DNA of 64,000 bases from Bacteroidales bacterium (GCA_017477425.1 JAFUVT010000028.1:1-64000), one strand, 5' to 3'; positions 16,482 to 25,722 are shown, counted from the first letter of the stretch. The notes: generated by a model not told the origin, from the letters alone. Numbers and translations: made by a program.

Positions 16482-18062
16482 TTATTTCTTCATGTGTTTC
16501 TTCAATTCGACGATGCAGGTGCGGTGCGGGATGATGACCGACACGCCGTTGTAGTTCACCTCTTCCTCGATGATCTTGACGTTTTCTTCATGGTTCTTCG
16601 GCAACGGGATGATGTCGCGGATGTGCTCGGGTTCCACGCCAAGACCCTCGCAGATGCGGCGGATCTTGTTGTGGGCCGACGAAGGCTGACCGCCCGTCAT
16701 GGCAGTGATATCGTTGTCGAGAATCACGACCACGACATTGGCCTTCTCGTTGACGCAGTCCATCAGGCCCGTCATGCCGCTGTGACCGAAGGTGCCGTCA
16801 CCGATGACAGCCACGCTCGGGAAGATGCCCACCTCGCTGGCGCCCTTGGCCATGGTGATGGAAGCGCCCATACACATGGTGGTCTGGATGGCACCCATAT
16901 TGAAGCCCAATGTGTAGCAACCGATGTCGCCAAACACCTTGCCACCTTTGTGGTTGGCCATGACGGCGTTCAAAGCGGTGTAGCTATCTGTGTGCGGGCA
17001 ACCTTGGCAAAGCGCGGGCGGACGGTTGGTGACCACCTCCGGCACTTTGTACATGGCTGGCACATCCATGCCCAGAGCTTTGGCCACCTTTTCGGCGTTC
17101 AGTTCACCATCGCGACGGATGGTCTCATCGAGGCGACCCATCACATGCTTGCCTTTACCGAGGAAACCCTTGACTTGCTCTTCCACAAACGGCTGGCCAT
17201 CTTCGAGCACCAGGATTTCGTCGCACTCGTCGTACAGCTTGTTGATCATGTCGTAAGGCAAAGGATATTGCGTGACTTTCACTACCGGATAGGGGCAGTT
17301 CCCATCGGGGAAGTTTTCCATCAGGTAATTGTAGGCGATACCTGTAGTGATGATACCGAGGCTCTTTTTCGGGCCGTCGAAGTATTTGTTGTAGCCCGAA
17401 GTCTCTGAAGCCTCAGTGAAAGCGGGTTGCTTGTCGATGAGGTTACGATAGAGACGCTTGGCATTGGCCGGCAGCAGCACGAACGACTTGGCGTCGGCGG
17501 GCTCGGTGAGGTCGTTTTGCGGGCGAACGGGTTTGCGCACCACGCCAGCGCGGCTGTGGGCCAAACGGGTCGGGATGCGGTAGAGCACCGGTGTGCCCAG
17601 TTGTTCGCTCAATTCGTAGCCGTAATGCACCATGTCGTAGGCTTCCTGTTGGTTGGAAGGCTCGAGCATCGGAATCATGGCCCAGTGACCGTAGAAGCGG
17701 CTATCCTGTTCGTCTTGCGACGAGAACATGCTCGGGTCGTCGGCCACCACGACGAGGACGCCCTTCGTGCCGATAATGGCGGCGTTCATAAAGGGGTCGC
17801 CGCACACGTTGAGGCCCACGTGCTTCATGCAGGTCATGGCACGCTTGCCGGCGTAGGCCACGCCGATGGAAGCCTCAAGGGCCGTCTTTTCGTTGGCGCA
17901 CCAGTTGGCGATCACGCCTTGTTCCTTGGCTTGCTTCGAGTTGATGACATACTCCGTGATTTGGGTTGAAGGCGTGCCCGGGTAACTGTTGATGGCCGAG
18001 CCGCCTGCATCGATGAAGCCCTGTGCAATGGCTTCATCTCCAAGTAGCAATAATTTTTCCAT
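16482..18062 (-). CDS. iorA: Indolepyruvate:ferredoxin oxidoreductase, alpha subunit (no C-terminal ferredoxin)
   Basis: The 526-residue catalytic subunit binds thiamine diphosphate. It begins LLLGDEAIAQGFIDAGGSAI and SYPGTPSTQI, and has the TPP-binding region GDIGCYTLGFNMG ... AVIGDGTFGHSGMTG ... ILDNDITAMTGGQPS, and the motif ALCQGCPHTDS. Archaeal IorA proteins end in an 8-Cys 4Fe-4S domain and reach 600 or more residues. This one stops after RTCIVELKKHMKK with no CxxCxxC cluster, so electrons must leave through another carrier. From memory, Bacteroidota forms are often this short. A -7 box (18099-18106) lies upstream, so iorA leads the operon. Confidence 0.92.
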   Translation of the reverse strand: MEKLLLLGDEAIAQGFIDAGGSAINSYPGTPSTQITEYVINSKQAKEQGVIANWCANEKTALEASIGVAYAGKRAMTCMKHVGLNVCGDPFMNAAIIGTKGVLVVVADDPSMFSSQDEQDSRFYGHWAMIPMLEPSNQQEAYDMVHYGYELSEQLGTPVLYRIPTRLAHSRAGVVRKPVRPQNDLTEPADAKSFVLLPANAKRLYRNLIDKQPAFTEASETSGYNKYFDGPKKSLGIITTGIAYNYLMENFPDGNCPYPVVKVTQYPLPYDMINKLYDECDEILVLEDGQPFVEEQVKGFLGKGKHVMGRLDETIRRDGELNAEKVAKALGMDVPAMYKVPEVVTNRPPALCQGCPHTDSYTALNAVMANHKGGKVFGDIGCYTLGFNMGAIQTTMCMGASITMAKGASEVGIFPSVAVIGDGTFGHSGMTGLMDCVNEKANVVVVILDNDITAMTGGQPSSAHNKIRRICEGLGVEPEHIRDIIPLPKNHEENVKIIEEEVNYNGVSVIIPHRTCIVELKKHMKK

Positions 18063-18098
18063 ATTAATAATGTGTCTTGTTCAAAAAATGAATTTGGG

Positions 18099-18106
18099 CA
18101 AAGATA
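18099..18106 (-). promoter_or_regulatory. -7 box (TATCTTTG) for iorAB
   Basis: The minus strand reads TATCTTTG, giving a 5' leader of roughly 30 bases before the iorA ATG at 18062. Confidence 0.6.
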
Positions 18107-18137
18107 CGGAAAAAAACGATGCAAACAAGAAAAATGT

Positions 18138-18722
18138 TTAGAACAAGTCGTTGAGAAGGACTATTTGCTCCAAAAGCGCCTCGTCCTCGTCATCATTTTC
18201 GTGTTGGATGACATAATCGGCCAAAGCGAGCTTCTTATCCTCGGGCCATTGTTTGGCCATACGTTGTTTGATGGTTTCGGCATCGCAATGGTCGCGCAAC
18301 ATGGCACGGCGCAGGCGTGTCTCCTCGGTGGCTGTCACGAGCACGATGGCATCGAAACGATCCTCCAAATGCTTCTCGAAGACCAATGCCGACTCAAACA
18401 ACACATAATCTGACTTTTGCTCTTCGGCCCACAATTCAAAGTCGTTAAACAAAGATGGATAAAGGATGGCTTCTAAGTCGTGTTGTGCGGACTCATCATT
18501 AAAAATGACATCGGCAATGTGTTTCCGATTCAACAGTGTGTCGGAAATATAGAAATCACTCCCAAAACGCCTTTCCAGCTGCTGTCTGACTTCGGGCAAG
18601 AAATACATTCTCTTGGCCATATCATCACTGTTGTAGACAGGGATACCGAGGCAATGTTCGAAAAGGGCGCACACCCACGACTTGCCGCTGCCGATATTGC
18701 CAGTGATCGCGATCTTCTTCAT
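18138..18722 (-). CDS. coaE: Dephospho-CoA kinase
   Basis: CoaE phosphorylates the 3'-hydroxyl of dephospho-CoA, the last step of CoA synthesis. The 194-residue protein starts MKKIAITGNIGSGKSWVC with a Walker A P-loop. VYNSDDMAKRMY holds the conserved SD pair, and VLFESALVFEKH and VTATEETRLRRAMLRD are family landmarks. I chose the ATG at 18722 because it sits at the P-loop strand and overlaps the ybbR stop (ATGA); the longer open frame upstream lies inside ybbR. coaD is also in this window, 33 kb away. Confidence 0.93.
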   Translation of the reverse strand: MKKIAITGNIGSGKSWVCALFEHCLGIPVYNSDDMAKRMYFLPEVRQQLERRFGSDFYISDTLLNRKHIADVIFNDESAQHDLEAILYPSLFNDFELWAEEQKSDYVLFESALVFEKHLEDRFDAIVLVTATEETRLRRAMLRDHCDAETIKQRMAKQWPEDKKLALADYVIQHENDDEDEALLEQIVLLNDLF

Positions 18723-19693
18723 TGTACGATGAGGTATTCCACCTTGTCGGGGGTGGTGTTCAGGATTTGCACATACTGTGGCCAAGTTTCGAGGCGCACG
18801 TCAAGCAAGGGTCGCATATCCTTCAATTGTTTCATGTCCACCTTCACGCCGAAATTCTCAGGCGCTACGGAAGCATAATCCTTGATGGCGACGAGGCACT
18901 TCACTGTCATCGTTTCGGGAAAGAAACGCACTCTGACGCTGTCGGTCGCTCGTATTGGCACGGCGACATCCATCTCGGTAAATTTCTCCACTTGCACCTC
19001 GGCTTTGATTTCTTGGACATTGGAACGAATCAGCCCATTCAGCAAATTCAGAGGGACAATTTCAGTAAAGCTTTGGTTTACATTGATCTTTGACAACAAT
19101 TCGGTTCTCACCGTTTTTACCGTATCAATGACTTCCTTGGGGCCGAACACCGTCACCGAAGCTGGATCGAGCGTGGGTATACCATAAACGCCATATTGCC
19201 GTTGCGTCTGAATATCGGATTTGAGCACGACAGGAACCACCTTCGACTGCAGCATATCCATATTGAAATAAACCTTACCCTCGTTCATCGTGATGTCAGA
19301 CTGACTGATGTCTAAAAGCTCGGCAATTTGCTCAGCCACATATTGGCTACTGAACGAATAGGTGTTGGCATTCTCGAGCCGATAAGGCACTTGGTCCAAG
19401 GCTATGCTTACAACACGGTTTTGCTCGCGAATCATCTTATAGCGTAACGTGTGGAAGCCATCGATGTTCAACGACATCTTGGCTGATTGATCGGGCGATG
19501 AAATCCACTTGTCGGCAGGCACCTCAGTGAATTGGATGCGGAAAGCAGTCTGGGTGGTGTAGTTTTCGGAGAGTTTCACCAAAAACCATAACGCCGCCGA
19601 CAGTATCAAAAAAACAAAAAAAGTCCAGATGGAGCGCTTGTCCCTGCGCTCCACCTTACTCTTGATGCTATCGAACTTTTCCGTCATTTCCAT
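18719..19693 (-). CDS. YbbR-like (CdaR-like) domain protein
   Basis: The 324-residue protein has an N-terminal membrane anchor (SIWTFFVFLILSAALWFLVKL, about residues 21-41) followed by extracytoplasmic YbbR-type beta repeats (PADKWISSPDQ, VTVFGPKEVIDTVKTV, PIRATDSVRVRFFPETMTV). In Firmicutes the YbbR protein CdaR regulates diadenylate cyclase; in Bacteroidota the role is open. Its start overlaps the yajC stop (TAATG), and its stop overlaps the coaE start, so all three are translationally coupled. Confidence 0.85.
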   Translation of the reverse strand: MEMTEKFDSIKSKVERRDKRSIWTFFVFLILSAALWFLVKLSENYTTQTAFRIQFTEVPADKWISSPDQSAKMSLNIDGFHTLRYKMIREQNRVVSIALDQVPYRLENANTYSFSSQYVAEQIAELLDISQSDITMNEGKVYFNMDMLQSKVVPVVLKSDIQTQRQYGVYGIPTLDPASVTVFGPKEVIDTVKTVRTELLSKINVNQSFTEIVPLNLLNGLIRSNVQEIKAEVQVEKFTEMDVAVPIRATDSVRVRFFPETMTVKCLVAIKDYASVAPENFGVKVDMKQLKDMRPLLDVRLETWPQYVQILNTTPDKVEYLIVQ

Positions 19694-20013
19694 TAGGCCT
19701 GGCCGACTTTGGCGCCAGTCTGGACGAGGGCCGTCTTTTCCACTTCCACCTCCATATTGGGAGCCAGTGAAATCATGACGGTGGTGTCCTTCACCTCAGT
19801 CACCTTTCCATGGAAGCCACCGATGGTGACCACCTTGTCGCCCTTTTGCAGGCCTTCGCGGAACTTCTGTTCCTCCTTGGCCTTCTTCGACTGCGGACGG
19901 ATGAAGAACAGCCAGAAAACGACGATGAGCAGGATGATGAAGATGAGGCTTGACCACATGGAACCGCCTTGCGGTTGTCCTTCAGCCTGTAACAAGATAA
20001 ATAAGTTGTTCAT
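19693..20013 (-). CDS. yajC: Preprotein translocase subunit YajC
   Basis: The 106-residue protein has one transmembrane helix (WSSLIFIILLIVVFWLFFIRPQ, about residues 20-42) followed by the YajC cytoplasmic domain (RPQSKKAKEEQKF, LQKGDKVVTIGGFHGKVTEV). It is an accessory subunit of SecDF-YajC in the inner membrane. Its neighbours YbbR and CoaE follow without a gap. The DUF1573 gene lies 72 bp upstream across a family B repeat, so it may be read from the same transcript. Confidence 0.93.
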   Translation of the reverse strand: MNNLFILLQAEGQPQGGSMWSSLIFIILLIVVFWLFFIRPQSKKAKEEQKFREGLQKGDKVVTIGGFHGKVTEVKDTTVMISLAPNMEVEVEKTALVQTGAKVGQA

Positions 20014-20057
20014 TTTATGTGATTTAAAGATTTAAGATTCAAGATCGAAATTAGCTT

Positions 20058-20089
20058 GGCCCTTCGACAGGCTCAGGGACCTTAATTAA
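20058..20089. repeat. Family B repeat between DUF1573 and yajC
   Basis: CCCTTCGACAGGCTCAGG followed by GACCTT is the best-preserved single family B unit. It sits in the 72-bp gap of a leftward operon and reaches the DUF1573 stop codon. Confidence 0.8.
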
Positions 20090-20553
20090 TACTGGTCAGG
20101 GGTTTGGACCTTTCCTTTGATGACCAAGGTGTTCTTGGCGGGAATCGTGTTCGACATAACCGTCAGCGTTCGGCTTTGGAAGCCATGATGACCAGCGCTG
20201 TTGTATGTCGCCTTGATGCTACCGCTCTTACCCGGGGCAATAGGCTCTCGTGGATACTCGCCCACCGTGCAGCCACAAGTTGAGGTTACCTGGCTAATGA
20301 TCAGAGGCGTGTTGCCCGTATTGGTGAAATGGAAGGAATAACTCACCACCTCACCTTGGAGCAAGGTGCCGAAATCGTGTTCTTCCTTGTCGAATTTAAT
20401 AACAGCCTGTTTGTCAGCACTCTCAGTGGCCGACATGGGACTCGTCACCAAATCGGTAGAGAGTCGCTTGTCGTCGCCATTGTCTCCACATGAGACGAGT
20501 AATCCGAATGCCAAAACCAAAAATGGCAGAAAATTGAGTTTGCGTTGAATCAT
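20086..20553 (-). CDS. DUF1573 lipoprotein
   Basis: The 155-residue protein has a lipobox (FGLLVSC) near residue 22 and one DUF1573 Ig-like domain: FDKEEHDFGTLLQGEVVSYSF, FTNTGNTPLIISQVTSTCGC, PIAPGKSGSIKATYN. The CGC segment is characteristic. The family is abundant in Bacteroidota envelopes, and its function is unclear. Its start overlaps the stop of the upstream T9SS type B protein (ATGA), so the two are translated together. Confidence 0.85.
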   Translation of the reverse strand: MIQRKLNFLPFLVLAFGLLVSCGDNGDDKRLSTDLVTSPMSATESADKQAVIKFDKEEHDFGTLLQGEVVSYSFHFTNTGNTPLIISQVTSTCGCTVGEYPREPIAPGKSGSIKATYNSAGHHGFQSRTLTVMSNTIPAKNTLVIKGKVQTPDQY

Positions 20554-21770
20554 TGTCTTTGCGATTTAATAATCATCACCGAACCTTGGTAGGTGGCGTC
20601 TTGTTTCAGGCCGTGGCATTTCAGTACGTAGAAATAAGTGCCATCGGAGAGGTCACCGCCATCCCAGTCGTTGTGGTAGTCTTTGGAGTGATAGACGATG
20701 CGACCCCAGCGGTTGAAGACAGTGAGTTCTGACGACTCATAATAGCGGTTCAGGGGCTCATAGCCCTCGTATTCGAACTGGTGACCGCCGCCATCGTCGC
20801 GCGTACCACCACCCGTAAGGCCGCCACCACCCAAATCGCTACCGCCATCCAGAGAGATAATGAAATAGTCGTTGGTGCCATCGCCATTGGGCGTGAACAC
20901 ATTCGGGATTTTCAGTTTCACAGGCTCCACCTTGATGGTCTTATAATAAGAGGTGTCGCAACCTTGGGGGTTATAGACCTTCAGTTCCGTAATATAGTCG
21001 CCAGTCTCCACATAGGTGAAACGCGGTTCCTTTTCGGTCGAAGTGATGTTGTATGTGCTATTCAAGATCCAATAAAAATTGCTGATATCGAGAGAGTCGA
21101 CCGATAGATTCTCAAAGGAATAAGTCACATGCGGGTTCTGCAGATAGACCGTGTCGCCAGGGTCTGTGGAGATTTCAACCACGGGGTTGGGATAGGCTTT
21201 CAATTTGACGCTGTCGAGTTGTGTGCAGCCTCGGTTGTCGGTCACACGGATGTAGTAGTATTTATAAGCTTCCAAACCGATGGCCCATGAGGGGTCGTTG
21301 GGAGCGATGTGCAACGGGCTGACCTCCCACTGATAGTTGAAAGGAGGCTCATACACCACCGATGTCGAGTCGACCCAAGCAAGGACTTGGGCATTGCGTC
21401 CGTTTTCCTCTTCGCGGTTGCTGCAGGTGAGCTTCACCTGACGGAAATCTACTTCAAAGCGCGGCTTCACCTCAACCCGAAGTTCGGGATTACAAATCAA
21501 ATCACCACTTGCCTCTTCACGGATCTCGACGCTATAATTCGTCGTTTCGAATGGCCTAACGACAATGCTGTTGGTGGTTTGCCCACCTGGCGACCAAAGA
21601 TACGAATATAGGTAATTGTTGGGAACGCTGAGCGTTACCGTTGCCTCACTACAAATGGGCATTTCAGCGCTACAAGTGATTTCGCAGGGTTCTTGTGCCT
21701 TTGCCAATGTCGACAGAGACAGCAACACAATGAGCGTAAATGTCTTGAATATAATGGTGTAAGTTCTCAT
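20550..21770 (-). CDS. Secreted protein with T9SS type B (gliding-motility-type) C-terminal domain
   Basis: The protein has 406 residues from MRTYTIIFKTF, with a signal peptide ending AKAQ. Residues 30-250 are Ig/PKD-like beta domains (ATVTLSVPNNY ... YLWSPGGQTTNSIVVRPFET). The last 85 residues are the type B sorting domain, with PNVFTPNGDGTNDYFII, LTVFNRWGRIVYHSKDY and WDGGDLSDGTYFYVLKC. It should be exported by T9SS to the surface or medium. The frame is open to 21842, but a -7 box at 21789-21796 supports the 21770 start. It heads the operon with DUF1573, yajC, ybbR and coaE. Confidence 0.85.
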   Translation of the reverse strand: MRTYTIIFKTFTLIVLLSLSTLAKAQEPCEITCSAEMPICSEATVTLSVPNNYLYSYLWSPGGQTTNSIVVRPFETTNYSVEIREEASGDLICNPELRVEVKPRFEVDFRQVKLTCSNREEENGRNAQVLAWVDSTSVVYEPPFNYQWEVSPLHIAPNDPSWAIGLEAYKYYYIRVTDNRGCTQLDSVKLKAYPNPVVEISTDPGDTVYLQNPHVTYSFENLSVDSLDISNFYWILNSTYNITSTEKEPRFTYVETGDYITELKVYNPQGCDTSYYKTIKVEPVKLKIPNVFTPNGDGTNDYFIISLDGGSDLGGGGLTGGGTRDDGGGHQFEYEGYEPLNRYYESSELTVFNRWGRIVYHSKDYHNDWDGGDLSDGTYFYVLKCHGLKQDATYQGSVMIIKSQRQ

Positions 21771-21788
21771 TTCACATGAAATAGGTTG

Positions 21789-21796
21789 CAAAAATA
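21789..21796 (-). promoter_or_regulatory. -7 box (TATTTTTG) heading the T9SS-B/DUF1573/yajC operon
   Basis: The minus strand reads TATTTTTG 18 bp before the ATG at 21770. Confidence 0.6.
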
Positions 21797-21850
21797 GGAA
21801 AAATCCAAAGAAAAACGCAACATATCGCCGATTATTGTTCAAATGAGGCT

Positions 21851-23602
21851 TTAGAGCTTCACTAATTTAACCACCTTGCCTAGCATTAGGGGAGTACCAT
21901 AATTAACCACGTAGACGCCTGCATCCCAATTGCTTGCGTCAATATCAATTGACTTGATGAAACGGGCAGATGCCATAACGTTGCCACATACATCAAATAC
22001 AGTCACATCGACGAAGCCTTCCTGATTGGACTGGATGGTAAACACGCCATCCGTGGGATTGGGGAAGACGCCTGCCTCGGGCTCGATGATTTCGGGACCG
22101 ACATGTGTCGTATCAACGGCCGTCCAAGAGGCCTCCCAGCCCGCATCGGTAGTAAGGCAATCGGACCGGAACTCGATGCACATCACGTTTCCAGATGATT
22201 CAACCTGTCCAGGGCTGTTTGTGTTCCAGCGCCCTATTTTCGGGGCATAGACATTGTCACCGTCGTAGATCCACAGGAAGTCGAAATCCGTTTCCAAATC
22301 GAAACTGCTGAAGTCCAATCGTATGACGGATTGTTCCGGACCACGAATCACCCAAATCTCGCGCTCGTCATTGCCATAATTGACATGGTCAAGACGCCCT
22401 TCTTCGCCTTCGAGGATGGCGACAGGAGTGCCGTCATTGACAAGTTTGTAGTAATAGTCCCAGTCCCAATATAGACCCGGGTCAGTGTGACTTTGGTCGG
22501 GATAATGCTGGTGTCCCTTGACTTGAACGCAAGCCCCTTCGCCTCCCAGGTCATAGAGGCCATTGTTGAGACAGATGCCATTGTCGAGTGTGTCGCGGTT
22601 GTGGACGCGTAGCCCATTGATGGCCTCATAACGCGAGCATATATTGCGCACCAAGTCGGCCGACGAGCGGTACATAGCCTCAGTGTAATAACTCGGATTG
22701 TTGACATAGCCCTCATGTTCGATGCCGATGGTATAGCCATTAGCGGTGCGGGCGTGCCACGCCTTGTCCTTCTCCCGCACCATTTGGGTGATTTGTCCAT
22801 CCACGGAACGGATCACATAATGCGCCGACACCTGCGCATCGCAATTCTTGAACCAGCTGATGCTACCTGCGTAGGAGCCTTCGGTGTCGTGGATGACCAC
22901 CGCGCTCACCTCCTTGGTACGTTCTTCCCAATTGCATTCGGGGGCGGGGTCCCAAATGGCTCCAGGATAGTCTCCCAAACGCGACATCTTGAGGCTCGGC
23001 GCCGCAAGTTTGTCGTAGTGTTCACGAAAGGAAGCTTTCAGGTCGATGTCGTATTTCGGAAAGCCAAACTCCACAGCGCGAAGACTGTCGTTAAGGAACA
23101 CACACACCGAATACAGCATGCTTTGCATGGGATAGACGTCCTTCTCCTCCCCTATCGGAAGCTCGGAAAGCTGTTGGATCACAGATAAATATCCGTTGAT
23201 TTCCGAAACCTTGCCCACCCTCGCCAGACTGTCAAATGCCATAGCGTAAGCCTTTACATTCGCTTCGGGACTCTCCAAGATTTCCGCTTCCGAAATGCCC
23301 GAAAGTCGCGACACAAGATGCAGGTTTTCACGGAAATAGTTCTTCCCGTCTTTCACCAAGCCCATCAAGCCGTAGGTACGGGGCATGGCATCGGGGCCCT
23401 CGTGATGGTAGTCAGCATCAGTGAGATGATGGCAATGCGTATTGGTGAAAGAGATGGCCTCCAACAGGCCTGGAGGAATGGTTGGACAAGTCCGATAAGC
23501 TTTCTGAAAAGCATCAGTATAAGTTTGATTTTCAATTTCTTGTGCTTTCATAAAAGAAAAGAAAACCAACAATGTAACAAAAAGTAAACCTAGTTTTTTC
23601 AT
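21851..23602 (-). CDS. Secreted N-acetylmuramoyl-L-alanine amidase with CUB-like and T9SS type A domains
   Basis: The 583-residue protein has a signal peptide (LLFVTLLVFFSFMKAQ), a helical region (30-215), and an Amidase_2/PGRP domain (about 225-385). The amidase shows AVVIHDTEGSYAGSISWF with the first zinc His, SAHYVIRSVDGQITQMV, TIGIEHEGY, and GHQHYPDQSHTDPGLYWDW with the second His and catalytic residues. A CUB-like jelly roll follows (VIRLDFSSFDLETDFDFLWI). The T9SS type A domain closes it (VFPNPTDGVFTI ... GVYVVNYG). It would cleave the muramoyl-alanine bond of peptidoglycan outside the cell, possibly to attack competitors or scavenge walls; that use is inference. Confidence 0.88.
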   Translation of the reverse strand: MKKLGLLFVTLLVFFSFMKAQEIENQTYTDAFQKAYRTCPTIPPGLLEAISFTNTHCHHLTDADYHHEGPDAMPRTYGLMGLVKDGKNYFRENLHLVSRLSGISEAEILESPEANVKAYAMAFDSLARVGKVSEINGYLSVIQQLSELPIGEEKDVYPMQSMLYSVCVFLNDSLRAVEFGFPKYDIDLKASFREHYDKLAAPSLKMSRLGDYPGAIWDPAPECNWEERTKEVSAVVIHDTEGSYAGSISWFKNCDAQVSAHYVIRSVDGQITQMVREKDKAWHARTANGYTIGIEHEGYVNNPSYYTEAMYRSSADLVRNICSRYEAINGLRVHNRDTLDNGICLNNGLYDLGGEGACVQVKGHQHYPDQSHTDPGLYWDWDYYYKLVNDGTPVAILEGEEGRLDHVNYGNDEREIWVIRGPEQSVIRLDFSSFDLETDFDFLWIYDGDNVYAPKIGRWNTNSPGQVESSGNVMCIEFRSDCLTTDAGWEASWTAVDTTHVGPEIIEPEAGVFPNPTDGVFTIQSNQEGFVDVTVFDVCGNVMASARFIKSIDIDASNWDAGVYVVNYGTPLMLGKVVKLVKL

Positions 23603-23663
23603 CGTGAATTATTTGCGGTCAAAAATACACATTTTTCTTTGGAAACAGGTGATAAAAAATTCG

Positions 23664-23671
23664 TATCTTTG
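23664..23671 (+). promoter_or_regulatory. -7 box (TATCTTTG) for urocanate hydratase
   Basis: TATCTTTG with an upstream TTTG at 23638-23641, about 22 bp apart, fits the Bacteroidota two-part promoter. It lies 35 bp before the hutU ATG. Confidence 0.65.
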
Positions 23672-23706
23672 CAAATTCGAGAAATAACAAGCAAAATCAA
23701 CATAAA

Positions 23707-25707
23707 ATGAACGCACTGAACGATTTCCAAAAAGAGATTCTCGCCGGCATCCCTGATGAACTGCCGGAAGTGAAGGAATACGACCTGAACATCAACCACG
23801 CGCCCAAGCGCAAGGACATCCTCACCAAAGAGGAGAAGAAACTGGCCATCCGCAACGCTTTGCGTTACTTCCCGGCCAAGTTCCACAAGACGCTGGCCCC
23901 CGAATTTGCCGAGGAACTGGAGAAATACGGCCGCATCTATATGTACCGTTTCCGTCCTTCTTATAAGATGTACGCTCGCCCGATTGAGGAATATCCTGCC
24001 AAATGCAAACAGGCCGCAGCCATCATGCTGATGATCCAGAACAACCTCGACCCCGCCGTGGCACAGCACCCGCACGAACTCATCATCTACGGTGGCAACG
24101 GCGCCATCTTCCAAAACTGGGCCCAGTACCGCCTCGTGATGCAGTACCTCGCCAACATGGAAGAAGACCAAACCCTCGCCATGTACAGCGGTCACCCGAT
24201 GGGCTTGTTCCCGTCGCATAAGGACGCACCGCGCGTGGTCGTCACCAATGGTATGATGATTCCGAACTACAGCAAGCCCGACGACTGGGAGCGTTACAAC
24301 GCCCTTGGCGTGACGCAATACGGCCAAATGACCGCTGGCTCCTACATGTATATCGGCCCCCAAGGCATCGTCCACGGCACGACCATCACCGTTTTGAATG
24401 CGGCCCGCAAGCAAGGCGGTGGCACGGCTGGCAAGCTCTTCATCACCGCTGGTTTGGGCGGCATGAGTGGTGCCCAACCCAAGGCTGGCAACATCGCTGG
24501 CGTGGTGAGCATCACCGCCGAAATCAACCCGGCCGCCACGCAGAAACGCTATCAGCAAGGCTGGGTGGATGAGGTTCACGACAACATCGAGGAACTTTTC
24601 AAGCACGTCAACGAGAGCATCGCCAAAAAGGAAGCCCGCAGCTATGCCTACCAAGGCAATGTGGTGGACCTTTGGGAATATGCCGCCGAACATAACATTC
24701 ACGTCGACCTCGGCTCTGACCAGACCTCATTGCACAACCCTTGGGCTGGCGGTTACTATCCTGTCGGTCAGTCGTTTGAGGAATCGAAGACGATGATGGC
24801 CGAGAATCCCGAGCTCTTCAAGGAGAAGGTGCAGGCTTCGTTGCGCCGCCATGTGGCCGCCATCAACAAGCTGACTGCCAAGGGAATGTACTTCTTCGAC
24901 TACGGTAACGCTTTCCTGCTGCAAAGCAGCCGCGCTGGCGCCGACATCCTGAAGGCCGATGGCACCTTCCGTTATCCTTCCTACGTGCAGGACATCATGG
25001 GTCCGATGTGCTTCGACTACGGCTTCGGTCCCTTCCGCTGGGTGTGCGCTTCGGGCAAGCCTGAAGACCTCGCCGTCACCGACGACATCGCCTGCCATGT
25101 GTTGGAGACCATCGCTGCCACGGCTCCTGCCGAGATTCAGCAACAGATGCGCGACAACATCCAATGGATTCGTGGTGCACAGGCCAACCATCTTGTGGTC
25201 GGCTCGCAAGCCCGCATCCTTTATGCCGATTGCGAAGGCCGCACCAAGATTGCCGCCGAGTTCAACAAGGCCATCGCTGACGGTCGCTTGAGCGGTCCCG
25301 TCGTCCTCGGTCGCGACCACCACGACGTTTCCGGCACCGACAGCCCGTTCCGTGAGACTTCCAATATTTACGACGGCTCGTCGTTCACCGCCGACATGGC
25401 CGTGCAGAACGTCATCGGCGACGGTTTCCGTGGTGCCACTTGGGTGAGCATCCACAACGGCGGCGGCGTAGGCTGGGGCGAAGTCATCAACGGTGGCTTC
25501 GGCATGGTCCTCGACGGCTCCGCCGATGCCGACCGCAGGCTCCACTGCATGTTGCATTGGGACGTGAACAACGGCATCGCCCGCCGCAACTGGGCCCGCA
25601 ACGAAGGCGCCACCTTCGCCATTAAACGCGCGATGGAGGCCGAACCGAAATTGAAGGTTACTTTGCCGAATTTGGTGGAGGACAATATTTTGGAAGGATT
25701 GTTTTGA
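23707..25707 (+). CDS. hutU: Urocanate hydratase, long form
   Basis: HutU converts urocanate to 4-imidazolone-5-propionate, step two of histidine breakdown, with a tightly bound NAD. The 666-residue protein is about 100 longer than the common 550-560-residue bacterial enzyme and close to the animal enzyme in size. Landmarks are ELIIYGGNGAIFQNWAQYRL, FITAGLGGMSGAQPKAGNIA (NAD site), CFDYGFGPFRWVCASGKPED, GRDHHDVSGTDSPFRETS and VSIHNGGGVGWGEVINGG. No hutH, hutI or ftcD is adjacent, so it is an orphan here. It has its own promoter and a double palindrome/terminator after the stop. Confidence 0.93.
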   Translation: MNALNDFQKEILAGIPDELPEVKEYDLNINHAPKRKDILTKEEKKLAIRNALRYFPAKFHKTLAPEFAEELEKYGRIYMYRFRPSYKMYARPIEEYPAKCKQAAAIMLMIQNNLDPAVAQHPHELIIYGGNGAIFQNWAQYRLVMQYLANMEEDQTLAMYSGHPMGLFPSHKDAPRVVVTNGMMIPNYSKPDDWERYNALGVTQYGQMTAGSYMYIGPQGIVHGTTITVLNAARKQGGGTAGKLFITAGLGGMSGAQPKAGNIAGVVSITAEINPAATQKRYQQGWVDEVHDNIEELFKHVNESIAKKEARSYAYQGNVVDLWEYAAEHNIHVDLGSDQTSLHNPWAGGYYPVGQSFEESKTMMAENPELFKEKVQASLRRHVAAINKLTAKGMYFFDYGNAFLLQSSRAGADILKADGTFRYPSYVQDIMGPMCFDYGFGPFRWVCASGKPEDLAVTDDIACHVLETIAATAPAEIQQQMRDNIQWIRGAQANHLVVGSQARILYADCEGRTKIAAEFNKAIADGRLSGPVVLGRDHHDVSGTDSPFRETSNIYDGSSFTADMAVQNVIGDGFRGATWVSIHNGGGVGWGEVINGGFGMVLDGSADADRRLHCMLHWDVNNGIARRNWARNEGATFAIKRAMEAEPKLKVTLPNLVEDNILEGLF

Positions 25708-25722
25708 TAGAATTTGACATTT

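Noticed and set aside
16464..17408. A 314-codon open frame opposite iorA
   Set aside because: Antisense shadow of the TPP-binding subunit, Asp/His-rich, no recognisable domain.
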